Shown: positions 8,010 to 14,656 of the stretch, one piece after another
Numbering within the stretch: the stretch's first letter is position 1
How the letters are laid out: the number at the start of each line of letters is the position of its first letter
Assembly: GCA_027008345.1 (NCBI GenBank)
Contig: JALTBU010000233.1
Location: 1 to 15,456 of the forward strand
Direction: 5' to 3'
DNA length: 15,456 nt
Origin: Nautiliaceae bacterium
Lineage (GTDB): Bacteria; Campylobacterota; Campylobacteria; Campylobacterales; Nautiliaceae
The notes under the pieces: model-generated
What the model was told of the DNA's origin: nothing
Seen by the model: only the letters and a program-made list of their open reading frames with translations
Databases searched by the model: none
Program-made: the position numbers and the translations under genes

Positions 8010-9396
8010 CTTCTAATGCTTTTGATTTAATTTTAATATCAGTGTTTAAAACTTCAAATTCATCACCTTTATTGATTTTATCAAGTGTAATTTTTTTACC
8101 ATTCTTTACAATCTGTGCAAATCCCTCTTTTTCCCTTTTTTTAGGATTTAAAGCTTCAAAAGCATTTTTAAGCGCTTTAATTTCTGAATCTTTTTTGTTT
8201 ATTATATTTATATAATTTCTTTCAAAAAGCTCTGCAAAAGAGATATTTTTTTCTTTTATATAAAATATATTCTCCATTAAATTATCAAATTCTTTTTTTA
8301 TAAATTCAATCTCTTTTTCTTCTTTTTTTAGCCTGTTTTGAGGAGAAAGGGCTAAAAATTCATTTTTTAATACATCAATAATATTTTGTTTTGTATTTAT
8401 AAATGATTTCATTTCATTAAAAAATTTATTTCGAAATATCTTAATTTCTTCTTCTTTCATTAAAAGTTTTTTATTAATGGAATTTGCTTTAAATATTTCA
8501 AAAAGATGTAGAAGATTTTTTTCTTTTTTTGAGAGAATATTTTGCATTTTATAATTAATTGCATTTATCATTTCATCTATATACATAAGTATTTCATTCC
8601 CATCAGGCAATGCAATTTCTATTGCATTACTCGGTGTTGCCGCCCTTTTATCTGCAACAAAATCACTTATAAGATAATCAATCTCATGTCCTACGGCAGA
8701 AATTACAGGAGTTTTAGCTTCAAATATTGCATCAGCCACCACCCTTTCATTAAAAGGCCATAAATCTTCTTTACTTCCACCACCTCTTCCTACAATTATC
8801 AAATCAAATCCATTTCCATCTTCAAATACATAGTTATCAGCCATTTTTATTTTTCGTGCAATATCCTCAGCAGCATTTTCTCCCTGAACTAAGGTATTAA
8901 AAAGATAAAATTTAGTAAGTCTCCATCTTTTATTTGCCACTCTTAACATATCGGCAAGAGCTGCCGCGGTCGATGAAGTCACAATTGCAATTTTTTTAGG
9001 AAATTTTGGAAGAGGTTTTTTTCTCTCTTCATCAAAATATCCAAGTTTGCTAAGTTCCTCTTTTAATTGTTCATATGCAAGCTGAAGAGCCCCTATTCCA
9101 CTTGGCTCTATACTTTGAGCTATAAGTTTATACTCACCCCTTGGTACATATAAACTTATAGCACCGTAAACCAATATTTTTTCTCCGGGTTTAATTTTAA
9201 ATTTAAGCTTTGAGAGATTGCTTTTCCACATAGCACAATTTATCGAAGAATTTTCATCTTTTATAGTAAAATAAAGATGTCCCGATGAGTGATATACAGC
9301 TTTACTTACTTCTCCTTCAACTAAAACAATTTCAAAATGGGATTCAATAATAGATTTTATCTGGTTGTTTAGCTGTGTTACGCTGATTGGTTTCAA
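7999..9396 (-). CDS. xseA: Exodeoxyribonuclease VII large subunit
   Basis: XseA with XseB forms exonuclease VII, which degrades single-stranded DNA from both ends in mismatch repair and recombination. The 465-residue protein has the N-terminal OB-fold DNA-binding domain at about 3-100 (SVTQLNNQIKS, VEGEVS, SSGHLYFTIKDE). The catalytic region at about 120-265 contains KKIAIVTSSTAAAL, then the glycine-rich VGRGGGSKEDLWPFNE (202-217), then AVGHEIDY (234-241) and KRAATPSNA. A long coiled coil (about 275-425) and a small C-terminal beta domain follow. The start is TTG 9394-9396 with AAGGAAA upstream, and it aligns with the family N-terminus. alr lies 99 bases upstream and the chemotaxis gene 37 bases downstream. 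No xseB is in the window. Confidence 0.95.
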   Translation of the reverse strand: MKPISVTQLNNQIKSIIESHFEIVLVEGEVSKAVYHSSGHLYFTIKDENSSINCAMWKSNLSKLKFKIKPGEKILVYGAISLYVPRGEYKLIAQSIEPSGIGALQLAYEQLKEELSKLGYFDEERKKPLPKFPKKIAIVTSSTAAALADMLRVANKRWRLTKFYLFNTLVQGENAAEDIARKIKMADNYVFEDGNGFDLIIVGRGGGSKEDLWPFNERVVADAIFEAKTPVISAVGHEIDYLISDFVADKRAATPSNAIEIALPDGNEILMYIDEMINAINYKMQNILSKKEKNLLHLFEIFKANSINKKLLMKEEEIKIFRNKFFNEMKSFINTKQNIIDVLKNEFLALSPQNRLKKEEKEIEFIKKEFDNLMENIFYIKEKNISFAELFERNYINIINKKDSEIKALKNAFEALNPKKREKEGFAQIVKNGKKITLDKINKGDEFEVLNTDIKIKSKALEVKK

Positions 9397-9495
9397 TAAT
9401 TTCCTTTTAACTCAAAATAGAGGAGATGAAATTTTTTCCTATTCCAGATTTCCTACTCATTATTTTCTTTTCTTTTATCTTTTCTCATATTCACA

Positions 9496-10470
9496 TCACT
9501 CAATAACAACCCTCTTAATTCTTGGCGACATTTTTACTAAAATATCATAAGTTATCGTATCAAAATTTTTGACAAACTCCTTAATATCATCAAAAATCAC
9601 TACATGTTTTTTAAATTCTCCTAATACTGACATATAATCCATTGATATTTTACCGACTGCTTCGGTCTCTTTTAATTTACAACCGTTTTTGAAATAAGGA
9701 ATGCCGTCAGAATATCCGACATCAATTGTGCTTAGTTTAACTTTATCTTTTGAAAAAAACATTTTGTTATAACCTACTCCGTCATTTTCAATTTCTCTTA
9801 CACTGACAACATCTCCTACAAGACTCATCACAGGTTCATATCCTTCTATCCCTCCATACATAGCAATTCCAGGACGAACATAATCAAAAGTATCTGGAAG
9901 TTTATTTAATGCAGTGGAATTTGCTATATGAAAATATGGTTTTTTAAGATTATTTTTTTTACAAAAATTTTCAACTGTTTTTTTTATTTTTTTAAAATTT
10001 TCATATTGTATGAAAGTATCACAGTTTTCTTCTTCACTGCAACAAAAATGTGTAAATACACCCCTTAATTCAAAATTTTTTTTAAGTATTATTCCAAGTG
10101 CTTCATCAATTTCATCTATTAAAATACCATTTCTATGCATTCCTGTATCAATTTTAAGATGTATATATGGATGACGGTTTTTTTTCAGCTGATTAATAGA
10201 ATTTATTGCATAAGAAATATTTATACCATTTCTGCCTGTATTAGGATTAAAAATTAAAATTTCTTCAAAAAATCCTTTTACCATTTCTGCTTCATTATTA
10301 TTTCTTACACATACTTTTTTAATACCAAATTCTTTAAGAAGTTTTGATATTGTAATAATTCCATGTCCGTAAGCATTGTCTTTTATTACAGCTAAAATAT
10401 TTGGATTTATTGAAGAAATTTTTTGAAGATTTTTAAAAAGGTTTGTCTTATTTAAATATAAAGTAGCCAC
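9496..10470 (-). CDS. alr: Alanine racemase (PLP-dependent)
   Basis: Alr interconverts L- and D-alanine, supplying D-alanine for peptidoglycan. Its 324 residues are at the short end of the family. The PLP lysine is K30 in AVIKDNAYGHG, the second catalytic base is Y253 in VGYSDG, and the HLKIDTGMHRNG strand, YVRPGIAMYGG and GKISMDYM are all present. The C-terminus (MSPRIKRVVIE) matches the usual family ending, so it is not truncated. The start is GTG 10468-10470. Its AAGGG binding site overlaps the end of rpsR and lies in a small hairpin, which suggests translation coupled to rpsR. Placement after rpsF-ssb-rpsR indicates growth-linked expression. Confidence 0.93.
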   Translation of the reverse strand: MATLYLNKTNLFKNLQKISSINPNILAVIKDNAYGHGIITISKLLKEFGIKKVCVRNNNEAEMVKGFFEEILIFNPNTGRNGINISYAINSINQLKKNRHPYIHLKIDTGMHRNGILIDEIDEALGIILKKNFELRGVFTHFCCSEEENCDTFIQYENFKKIKKTVENFCKKNNLKKPYFHIANSTALNKLPDTFDYVRPGIAMYGGIEGYEPVMSLVGDVVSVREIENDGVGYNKMFFSKDKVKLSTIDVGYSDGIPYFKNGCKLKETEAVGKISMDYMSVLGEFKKHVVIFDDIKEFVKNFDTITYDILVKMSPRIKRVVIE

Positions 10471-10484
10471 AAGGGATTACCCTT
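10471..10484 (-). promoter_or_regulatory. Hairpin enclosing the alr ribosome binding site
   Basis: The transcript AAGGG-UAAU-CCCUU folds to a five-pair stem with a four-base loop. The 5' arm is the only good binding site for the alr GTG start immediately after the 3' arm, and the loop contains the rpsR stop codon. A ribosome finishing rpsR would open it. No U-tract follows, so it is not a terminator. Confidence 0.5.
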
Positions 10485-10758
10485 TAAGTGGCTTAATAGC
10501 GTCGAAAGGATTTTCAACAACTCTTTTTCTGTCAACTACATAAGGAATAAGTGCAACCTGTCTTGCTCTTTTAATTGCTTTTTGTACCATATCTTGGTGT
10601 TTTTTACATGTTCCAGTAAGACGTCTAGGCATAATTTTATATCTTTCAGATAAAGAGTATTTAATTAAATCTAAATCTTTGTATCCAATATATTCAACTT
10701 TCATTTCACAGTATTTACATCTTTTTTTTCCGTATTTTTTCTTTGGATCTGCTGCCAT
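10477..10758 (-). CDS. rpsR: 30S ribosomal protein bS18
   Basis: bS18 binds with bS6 to the platform of the 30S subunit. The 93-residue protein contains the core IDYKD-like segment (YIGYKDLDLIKYSLSE), PRRLTGTCKKHQ and AIKRARQVALIPYV. It is a cysteine-containing form with C14, C17, C51 and H54 as a likely zinc site, unlike the shorter zinc-free E. coli protein. The C-terminal extension VVDRKRVVENPFDAIKPLKG goes beyond the E. coli end. The ATG is preceded by an AAAGGAUA site, and the gene lies 10 bases after ssb. Context rpsF-ssb-rpsR is the standard arrangement. Confidence 0.97.
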   Translation of the reverse strand: MAADPKKKYGKKRCKYCEMKVEYIGYKDLDLIKYSLSERYKIMPRRLTGTCKKHQDMVQKAIKRARQVALIPYVVDRKRVVENPFDAIKPLKG

Positions 10759-10768
10759 TATCTATCCT

Positions 10769-11227
10769 TTAAAATGGTATATCGTCTTCATCAATATCAA
10801 TTGATGGAATTTCATTTGGTTTTTGTGATTGTTGCTGCATCTGTGGCTTAGGTGCGCTTGGCGCCTGATAACCGCTAAATTCACCACCGCTGTTTTGGGT
10901 TTTGTTGTCCATAAATTGAACTTTTTCGGCAACTATTGAATGTTTACTTCTTTTTTGACCTGTGGCATCTACCCATTGGTCAAGTACAAGTCTTCCCTCA
11001 ATTAGTACTTTTTTACCTTTACTAAGATACTGGTTGGCTACCTCGGCACTTCTTCCAAACACAGTTATATCTATAAACATAACTTCTTGTTTGTTTTCAC
11101 CACTCATTGTGTCTTTATATGTCCTGTTTGTAGCAAGACCAAATTTTGCTATAGCAGTGCCTGATGGAGTGTATTTAAGTTCTACATCTCTTGTAAGATT
11201 GCCTACCAGTATAACTTTATTGTACAT
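10769..11227 (-). CDS. ssb: Single-stranded DNA-binding protein
   Basis: SSB coats single-stranded DNA in replication and repair and recruits partners through its tail. The OB-fold (about 1-108) opens with MYNKVILVGNLTRD and includes the family's conserved TPSGTAIAKFGLATNR, DITVFG and GRLVLDQWVD strands. A flexible Gln/Pro-rich linker (about 112-143) leads to the acidic tip DEDDIPF (146-152), the partner-binding motif. The ATG (11225-11227) lies inside the end of rpsF, with an 11-base overlap, so its translation is likely coupled to rpsF. Confidence 0.97.
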   Translation of the reverse strand: MYNKVILVGNLTRDVELKYTPSGTAIAKFGLATNRTYKDTMSGENKQEVMFIDITVFGRSAEVANQYLSKGKKVLIEGRLVLDQWVDATGQKRSKHSIVAEKVQFMDNKTQNSGGEFSGYQAPSAPKPQMQQQSQKPNEIPSIDIDEDDIPF

Positions 11228-11555
11228 TTTTTGCCATTTCTTCCCAGCGCTTAATATCTTTTTTAGTTTCGTATTTAACTGTCATAAATCTTAATAAATC
11301 TTCGTTATATCTCATTTGTCTTTCAAGCTCAAGTACTGCATCAGCAGGTGCTTTATAATAAATTATATAATAATGTCCTCTTTCAAATTTTTCAATAGGA
11401 TAAGCAAGTTCTCTTACACCAATGTTATCAAGTGCTACTACTTCTCCGCCTTTTTGAGCGATAACATTTTTGATATTTTCAACTATTGCATTTTTTTCTT
11501 CATCCGTAAGTGTTGGTTTTAGGATAAACATTGTTTCATAATGTCTAAGACTCAT
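11217..11555 (-). CDS. rpsF: 30S ribosomal protein bS6
   Basis: bS6 pairs with bS18 on the 30S platform. I start it at ATG 11553-11555 (MSLRHYETMFILKP), giving 112 residues, because AAAAGGAG lies six bases upstream and the family N-terminus begins there. The frame stays open 23 codons further to a TTG at 11624, but that codon lies at the predicted -10 box and would not be transcribed. Visible motifs are HYETMFILKP, GVRELAYPIEKFERGHYYIIYYKA and MRYNEDLLRFMTVK. It is the first gene of the rpsF-ssb-rpsR-alr run, with a structured leader ahead of it. Confidence 0.95.
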   Translation of the reverse strand: MSLRHYETMFILKPTLTDEEKNAIVENIKNVIAQKGGEVVALDNIGVRELAYPIEKFERGHYYIIYYKAPADAVLELERQMRYNEDLLRFMTVKYETKKDIKRWEEMAKNVQ

Positions 11556-11560
11556 TAAAT

Positions 11561-11603
11561 CTCCTTTTGGCTTTTTAGCCCCTTTTGCTTGGAGCAAGGA
11601 GGC
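11561..11603 (-). promoter_or_regulatory. Structured rpsF leader, candidate S6:S18-responsive element
   Basis: In the transcript, arms GCCUC (11603-11599) and GGGGC (11582-11578) plus UUGCU (11597-11593) and AGCAA (11589-11585) form a ten-pair hairpin. It has a CCA loop and a small C/AA internal loop. The stretch CUCCUU (11601-11596) can instead pair with AAGGAG (11566-11561), the rpsF binding site. Leaders that bind the S6:S18 complex are known ahead of rpsF in many bacteria; assignment to that class is inference. Confidence 0.45.
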
Positions 11604-11625
11604 ATATTTTAGATTTTGAGGCAAA

Positions 11626-11631
11626 ATTATA
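11626..11631 (-). promoter_or_regulatory. Promoter -10 box for the rpsF operon
   Basis: A perfect TATAAT on the minus strand preceded by TTG. At 17 bases spacing the -35 region is TTGTGT, a weak match, as is usual in Campylobacterota. The predicted start, near 11619, leaves a leader of about 65 bases before rpsF. Confidence 0.65.
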
Positions 11632-11714
11632 CAATAATTTTATAAAAAACACAAATTAAATAACTAAAATAATAACTTAATATAAAAAGTGCTGTATGTA
11701 CGAAAATTTTAATG

Positions 11715-11720
11715 TATAAT
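11715..11720 (+). promoter_or_regulatory. Promoter -10 box for the GAPDH gene
   Basis: A perfect TATAAT, again preceded by TG (ATGTATAAT), 32 bases before the gap start codon and divergent from the rpsF promoter. No clear -35 element is visible. The gap ribosome binding site AAAGGAG (11741-11747) lies downstream at normal spacing. Confidence 0.65.
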
Positions 11721-11752
11721 TATATTGTTACTTCAAATAAAAAGGAGAAAAA

Positions 11753-12772
11753 ATGTCAAAAAAAAGAGTTGCAATAAACGGTCTTGGTAGAATTGGTAAA
11801 ATGGTTCTTTGGCATTATATTATCAATAAACCTGATAATATTGAAATTGTTGCGGCAAACGGAGGAAGCGGCACAGCAGCAGATTTAGCATATATGCTAA
11901 AATTTGATAGCGTTCATGGAAGATTTCCAGCAGAAATTAGCTATACTGATGATACATTAAAAGTTGGAGATACTGTAATAAAACTAGTTACTGGAAGAGA
12001 TCCAGAAAAACTTCCTTGGAAAGAACTTGATATTGATATTGTGCTTGAATGTACAGGACACTTCACAGATAGAGCAGGAGCGGCTAAACACTTAACAGCT
12101 GGTGCTAAAAAAGTTTTAATTTCAGCTCCAAGTAAAGATGCTGAACTTACAGTAGTTCTTGGTGTAAATCAAGACTGGTTTGATCCGGCTAAACATGATG
12201 TAATTTCAAACGCTTCTTGTACCACAAATTCACTTGCACCTGCTATTAAAGTATTAAATGATAATTTTGGAATAGAAAGTGCACTTGTCACAACTGTTCA
12301 TGCTTATACATCTTCTCAAGCTATAGTGGATAGAAAAAATCCTGGAAAACATAGAAGAGGAAGAGCGGCAGCAGAAAATATTATCCCTACAACTACAGGA
12401 GCAGCAATTGCAACTACAAAAGTTATTCCAGAACTTGAAGGGAAAATGAATGCAAGAGCCCTAAGAGTTCCAGTTGCAGATGGAGCAATTACTGATATTT
12501 CAGCAACTCTTAAAAAGAATGTTACAGAAGAAGAAGTAAATAAAGCATTTGAAGAAGCTATGAATACATATTTAAAAGGGATTTTGGAAATATCTTATGA
12601 AGAAATAGTATCAAGAGACATTATTAACAATCCTCACTCAAGTATTATTGATGGATTATCTACACTTGTAGTTGATGGAAATAAAGTTAAAGTGTATGCT
12701 TGGTATGATAATGAATTTGGTTATTCTGGAAGACTTCTTGAACTTGCAGACTTTGTTGCTTCAAAAATATAA
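11753..12772 (+). CDS. gap: Glyceraldehyde-3-phosphate dehydrogenase, type I, probably NADP-accepting
   Basis: This enzyme interconverts glyceraldehyde-3-phosphate and 1,3-bisphosphoglycerate. The 339-residue protein has the Rossmann motif INGLGRIGK (8-16), catalytic C156 in SNASCTTNS and H183 in TVHAYTS. It also has RRGRAAAENIIPTTTGAA and the C-terminal WYDNEFGYS. The acidic residue that normally binds the NAD ribose (IND in E. coli) is replaced in VAANGGSG. The Leu-Pro or Gly-Pro pair after IVD is replaced by Arg-Lys. Both changes favour NADP, as in biosynthetic GapB-type enzymes. That fits gluconeogenic use, but coenzyme preference is inferred. The ATG has a strong AAAGGAG, and the gene ends at its own terminator, so it appears monocistronic. 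Confidence 0.95.
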   Translation: MSKKRVAINGLGRIGKMVLWHYIINKPDNIEIVAANGGSGTAADLAYMLKFDSVHGRFPAEISYTDDTLKVGDTVIKLVTGRDPEKLPWKELDIDIVLECTGHFTDRAGAAKHLTAGAKKVLISAPSKDAELTVVLGVNQDWFDPAKHDVISNASCTTNSLAPAIKVLNDNFGIESALVTTVHAYTSSQAIVDRKNPGKHRRGRAAAENIIPTTTGAAIATTKVIPELEGKMNARALRVPVADGAITDISATLKKNVTEEEVNKAFEEAMNTYLKGILEISYEEIVSRDIINNPHSSIIDGLSTLVVDGNKVKVYAWYDNEFGYSGRLLELADFVASKI

Positions 12773-12790
12773 AGGGATTTCTCCCTTTTT
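12771..12790 (+). terminator. Intrinsic terminator of gap
   Basis: AAAGGGA (12771-12777) and TCCCTTT (12782-12788) form a seven-pair stem around a four-base loop, followed by a T-run ending at 12790. The 5' arm begins inside the gap stop codon. Confidence 0.85.
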
Positions 12791-12874
12791 ATTGTAAAGT
12801 TGTAAATATTCAATAATTTTTAATTTTTCAAAATTTGCTCTATATTCTCAATAAAATAATTTTCATTTATACTA

Positions 12875-13615
12875 TCAACTTTTAGCAAGCTTACTTATAT
12901 AAGCGTTTGAAACTCCTAAAAATCTTGCAATTTCGCTATATTTATAACCATTTGCTTTTGCGGCTTTAATAGCTTCTTTTTTATCTTCATATTCATCGAA
13001 AAATTCCGAAAGTTTTTTTCTGATAACTTTATATTCACCGTCTACCAAAACAATTTTAGGTTCTTTATAAATTTCATCGAGTTCGTGTTTTTCAAGAGGT
13101 TTTTTAAGCCACTCAATATATTCTTCAAGAGGTTTTTGTAAAATCTTGCTATCTCTAATTATTTCAAAAAATTTTGTTTTTTTTAGTCTTAGTGCAAGCG
13201 ATTGATAATCCCATTTTGTAATATCATCAACAAGTCCAAGAGCTAAAGCATTTCTTTCTATATATTTTACAATATTCCAAAAATGATTTTCATCAAAAAG
13301 CATATAACTCTCAAATCTTCCTTTCCACAGATGCCCGACTCTTCCGCTTTTAAAGTTATACCATGCAGCATAAGCTGAATTTAAAAACCTCATCGCTTCA
13401 CTTAAATTTGGCTGTGTGGTTTCAATCAATATATGATAATGAGTAGGAAGTATTGTAAAAGCATGAATTTTTACTTTATAATCGTACGTGGTTTTTAGCA
13501 TAAGCTCTAAAAATTTGTGATAATCTTCTTTAAGTTCAAATACAACGCTTTCATTTACACCTCTGTTTACTATATGATAAAAACCAGGCTCATTTATTCT
13601 CGGTTTCCTTGCCAT
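12875..13615 (-). CDS. REP-associated tyrosine transposase (RAYT, Y1 HUH family)
   Basis: A single-strand-acting Y1 nuclease of the IS200/IS605-related RAYT type, 246 residues from ATG 13613-13615. I chose this ATG because AAAGGA lies just upstream and MARKPRINEPGFYHIVNRG is the usual family N-terminus; the open frame runs 22 codons further. The HUH metal motif is H59-Y60-H61 in PTHYHILIE, and the catalytic tyrosine is probably Y118 in KYIERNA. GRVGHLWKGRF (91-101) is also typical. The C-terminus (about 213-245, GYKYSEIARFLGVSNAYISKL) is a helix-turn-helix for DNA recognition. No terminal inverted repeats, target duplication or clear REP palindromes are visible around it, so it may be a single domesticated copy. 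Key residues are intact. Confidence 0.88.
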   Translation of the reverse strand: MARKPRINEPGFYHIVNRGVNESVVFELKEDYHKFLELMLKTTYDYKVKIHAFTILPTHYHILIETTQPNLSEAMRFLNSAYAAWYNFKSGRVGHLWKGRFESYMLFDENHFWNIVKYIERNALALGLVDDITKWDYQSLALRLKKTKFFEIIRDSKILQKPLEEYIEWLKKPLEKHELDEIYKEPKIVLVDGEYKVIRKKLSEFFDEYEDKKEAIKAAKANGYKYSEIARFLGVSNAYISKLAKS

Positions 13616-13657
13616 GTTTATCCTTTGACACTTGTATATTTTTGTATCTGAAATATT

Positions 13658-13678
13658 ACATAAATTTGACATAAATTG
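13658..13678. repeat. Short tandem repeat upstream of the transposase gene
   Basis: ACATAAATTTG (13658-13668) is followed directly by ACATAAATTG (13669-13678). The repeat is 43 bases upstream of the transposase ATG. In such AT-rich DNA it could be chance; an operator or target scar is possible. Confidence 0.3.
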
Positions 13679-13724
13679 CAAGAATTAATTATTTTTTTTA
13701 AATTTCTAATTACAAAATTTTTAT

Positions 13725-14159
13725 TTAAATTTTTTCAACTCTTACAATTCTTGAACCATTCATAATTATCCTTACTTTATCACCCTTTTGTATATCCACA
13801 CCTTTTACAACTACCACAATATTTCTTCCATCATCAAGTTTTATAAAAAGTTCTTCTCCGTTTGCTTTATCCATTTCATATCCAGCAAATGCTCCTGTTA
13901 ATCCTCCGATTAATGTAGAAAGAACATTACCTTTTCCTCTCCCAAACATACTTCCAAGTACAGTTCCGCTCATTGCACCTATCATAACCCCACTTCCATT
14001 ATCTTTGATAATCACTTTTTTTACATCTTCAACAATACCTGTTTTATAAGTCAATACTTCGTTTGTATCGGCTATATTTACTTCATTAGAATTGTACATT
14101 TGAGTGCATCCGCTAAAAAATATTCCTATTATTGCTAAAAACAGCAGATATTTTTTCAT
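13725..14159 (-). CDS. Glycine-zipper outer-membrane lipoprotein (SlyB/Pcp-like)
   Basis: A 144-residue lipoprotein. The signal peptide ends in the lipobox FFSGC with C18. Residues about 55-95 form a glycine-zipper membrane segment with small residues at regular spacing (GSGVMIGAMSGTVLGSMFG, then LIGGLTGAFAGYEMDKA). A C-terminal beta-rich domain (about 101-144) ends RIIMNGSRIVRVEKI. This resembles the 17 kDa antigen/SlyB group, which influences envelope integrity, but no specific activity is known for this copy. Its ATG overlaps the stop of the preceding lipoprotein gene by four bases (ATGA) and has a strong AAGGAG site, so the two are translated together. That places it in the MCE operon. 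Confidence 0.8.
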   Translation of the reverse strand: MKKYLLFLAIIGIFFSGCTQMYNSNEVNIADTNEVLTYKTGIVEDVKKVIIKDNGSGVMIGAMSGTVLGSMFGRGKGNVLSTLIGGLTGAFAGYEMDKANGEELFIKLDDGRNIVVVVKGVDIQKGDKVRIIMNGSRIVRVEKI

Positions 14160-14647
14160 TGTATCTCCTTAACTATTTCATTTATTATTATATTAAAGGC
14201 TTCATTTACACAATTATACTCATTTTTACACGGTTTTAGAATGGATATTTTTTTATATTTTGAATTAACATAAATTCTTGCTGATAAAATCACATTATTG
14301 CCTTTAAAATAAAAATCATCTATTTTTACAGAAACTTTATATTTACTTTTTCCCGCCCAAGGATAATAAAAAACATTAGGATCACACAAAACATTTGAGA
14401 GCTTTGTAATAATTATTTCGGTAGGTTCTTTTGATAAATATTTATGAGTCGGAACAAGCATATTATTTTTAAGTCTCATTATTTCCAAATCATTCATATA
14501 ATAAGGAAGTTTTACTTCTTCAATTCCAATATTTGCCAATGTTTTTTTTATACATTTTCCATTTGTAGGCACAAAAAGATACTCTTTATTAGAGCATCCA
14601 GCAAAAAAAAGCATTAAAATAAATACTAAAATTTTTATTTTTTTCAT
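14156..14647 (-). CDS. PqiC-like auxiliary lipoprotein of an MCE transport system
   Basis: A 163-residue lipoprotein: signal peptide with lipobox FAGC (C18), then a domain resembling the ABC-transport auxiliary (PqiC/DUF330) family. The recognisable core is IGIEEVKLPYYMNDLEIM (41-58), followed by KEPTEIIITKLSNVL (73-87). The segment KYKVSVKIDDFYFKGNNVILSA is the usual following strand pair. Such lipoproteins sit in the outer membrane and receive the MCE needle or barrel of lipid-trafficking systems. The gene follows the MCE gene with only nine bases between, and its AAGGTG site overlaps that gene's stop. C. jejuni has a comparable MCE plus lipoprotein pair near iamAB, from memory. The family call rests on pattern and context. 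Confidence 0.7.
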   Translation of the reverse strand: MKKIKILVFILMLFFAGCSNKEYLFVPTNGKCIKKTLANIGIEEVKLPYYMNDLEIMRLKNNMLVPTHKYLSKEPTEIIITKLSNVLCDPNVFYYPWAGKSKYKVSVKIDDFYFKGNNVILSARIYVNSKYKKISILKPCKNEYNCVNEAFNIIINEIVKEIQ

Positions 14648-14656
14648 TTATACACC

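Noticed and set aside
8119..8370. Apparent duplication in XseA (LKNEFLALSPQNR and LKNAFEALNPKKR)
   Set aside because: Paired segments of this kind flank the coiled coil in ordinary XseA proteins, including E. coli.
9407..9460. Small 17-residue reading frame between alr and xseA (minus strand)
   Set aside because: No recognisable binding site upstream and no familiar sequence; it ends at the xseA binding site and may be chance.
11556..11624. Longer rpsF starting at TTG 11624
   Set aside because: The extra 23 residues do not resemble bS6, the codon lies at the predicted -10 box, and ATG 11555 has a strong binding site.
12791..12874. Intergenic stretch between the gap terminator and the transposase gene as an RNA gene or REP element
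   Set aside because: Only AT-rich sequence without a stable fold or recognisable repeat.
13714..13733. Inverted repeat AAAATTT/AAATTTT at the end of the glycine-zipper gene as a terminator
   Set aside because: The stem is entirely A/T and this composition produces such pairs by chance; too weak to call.
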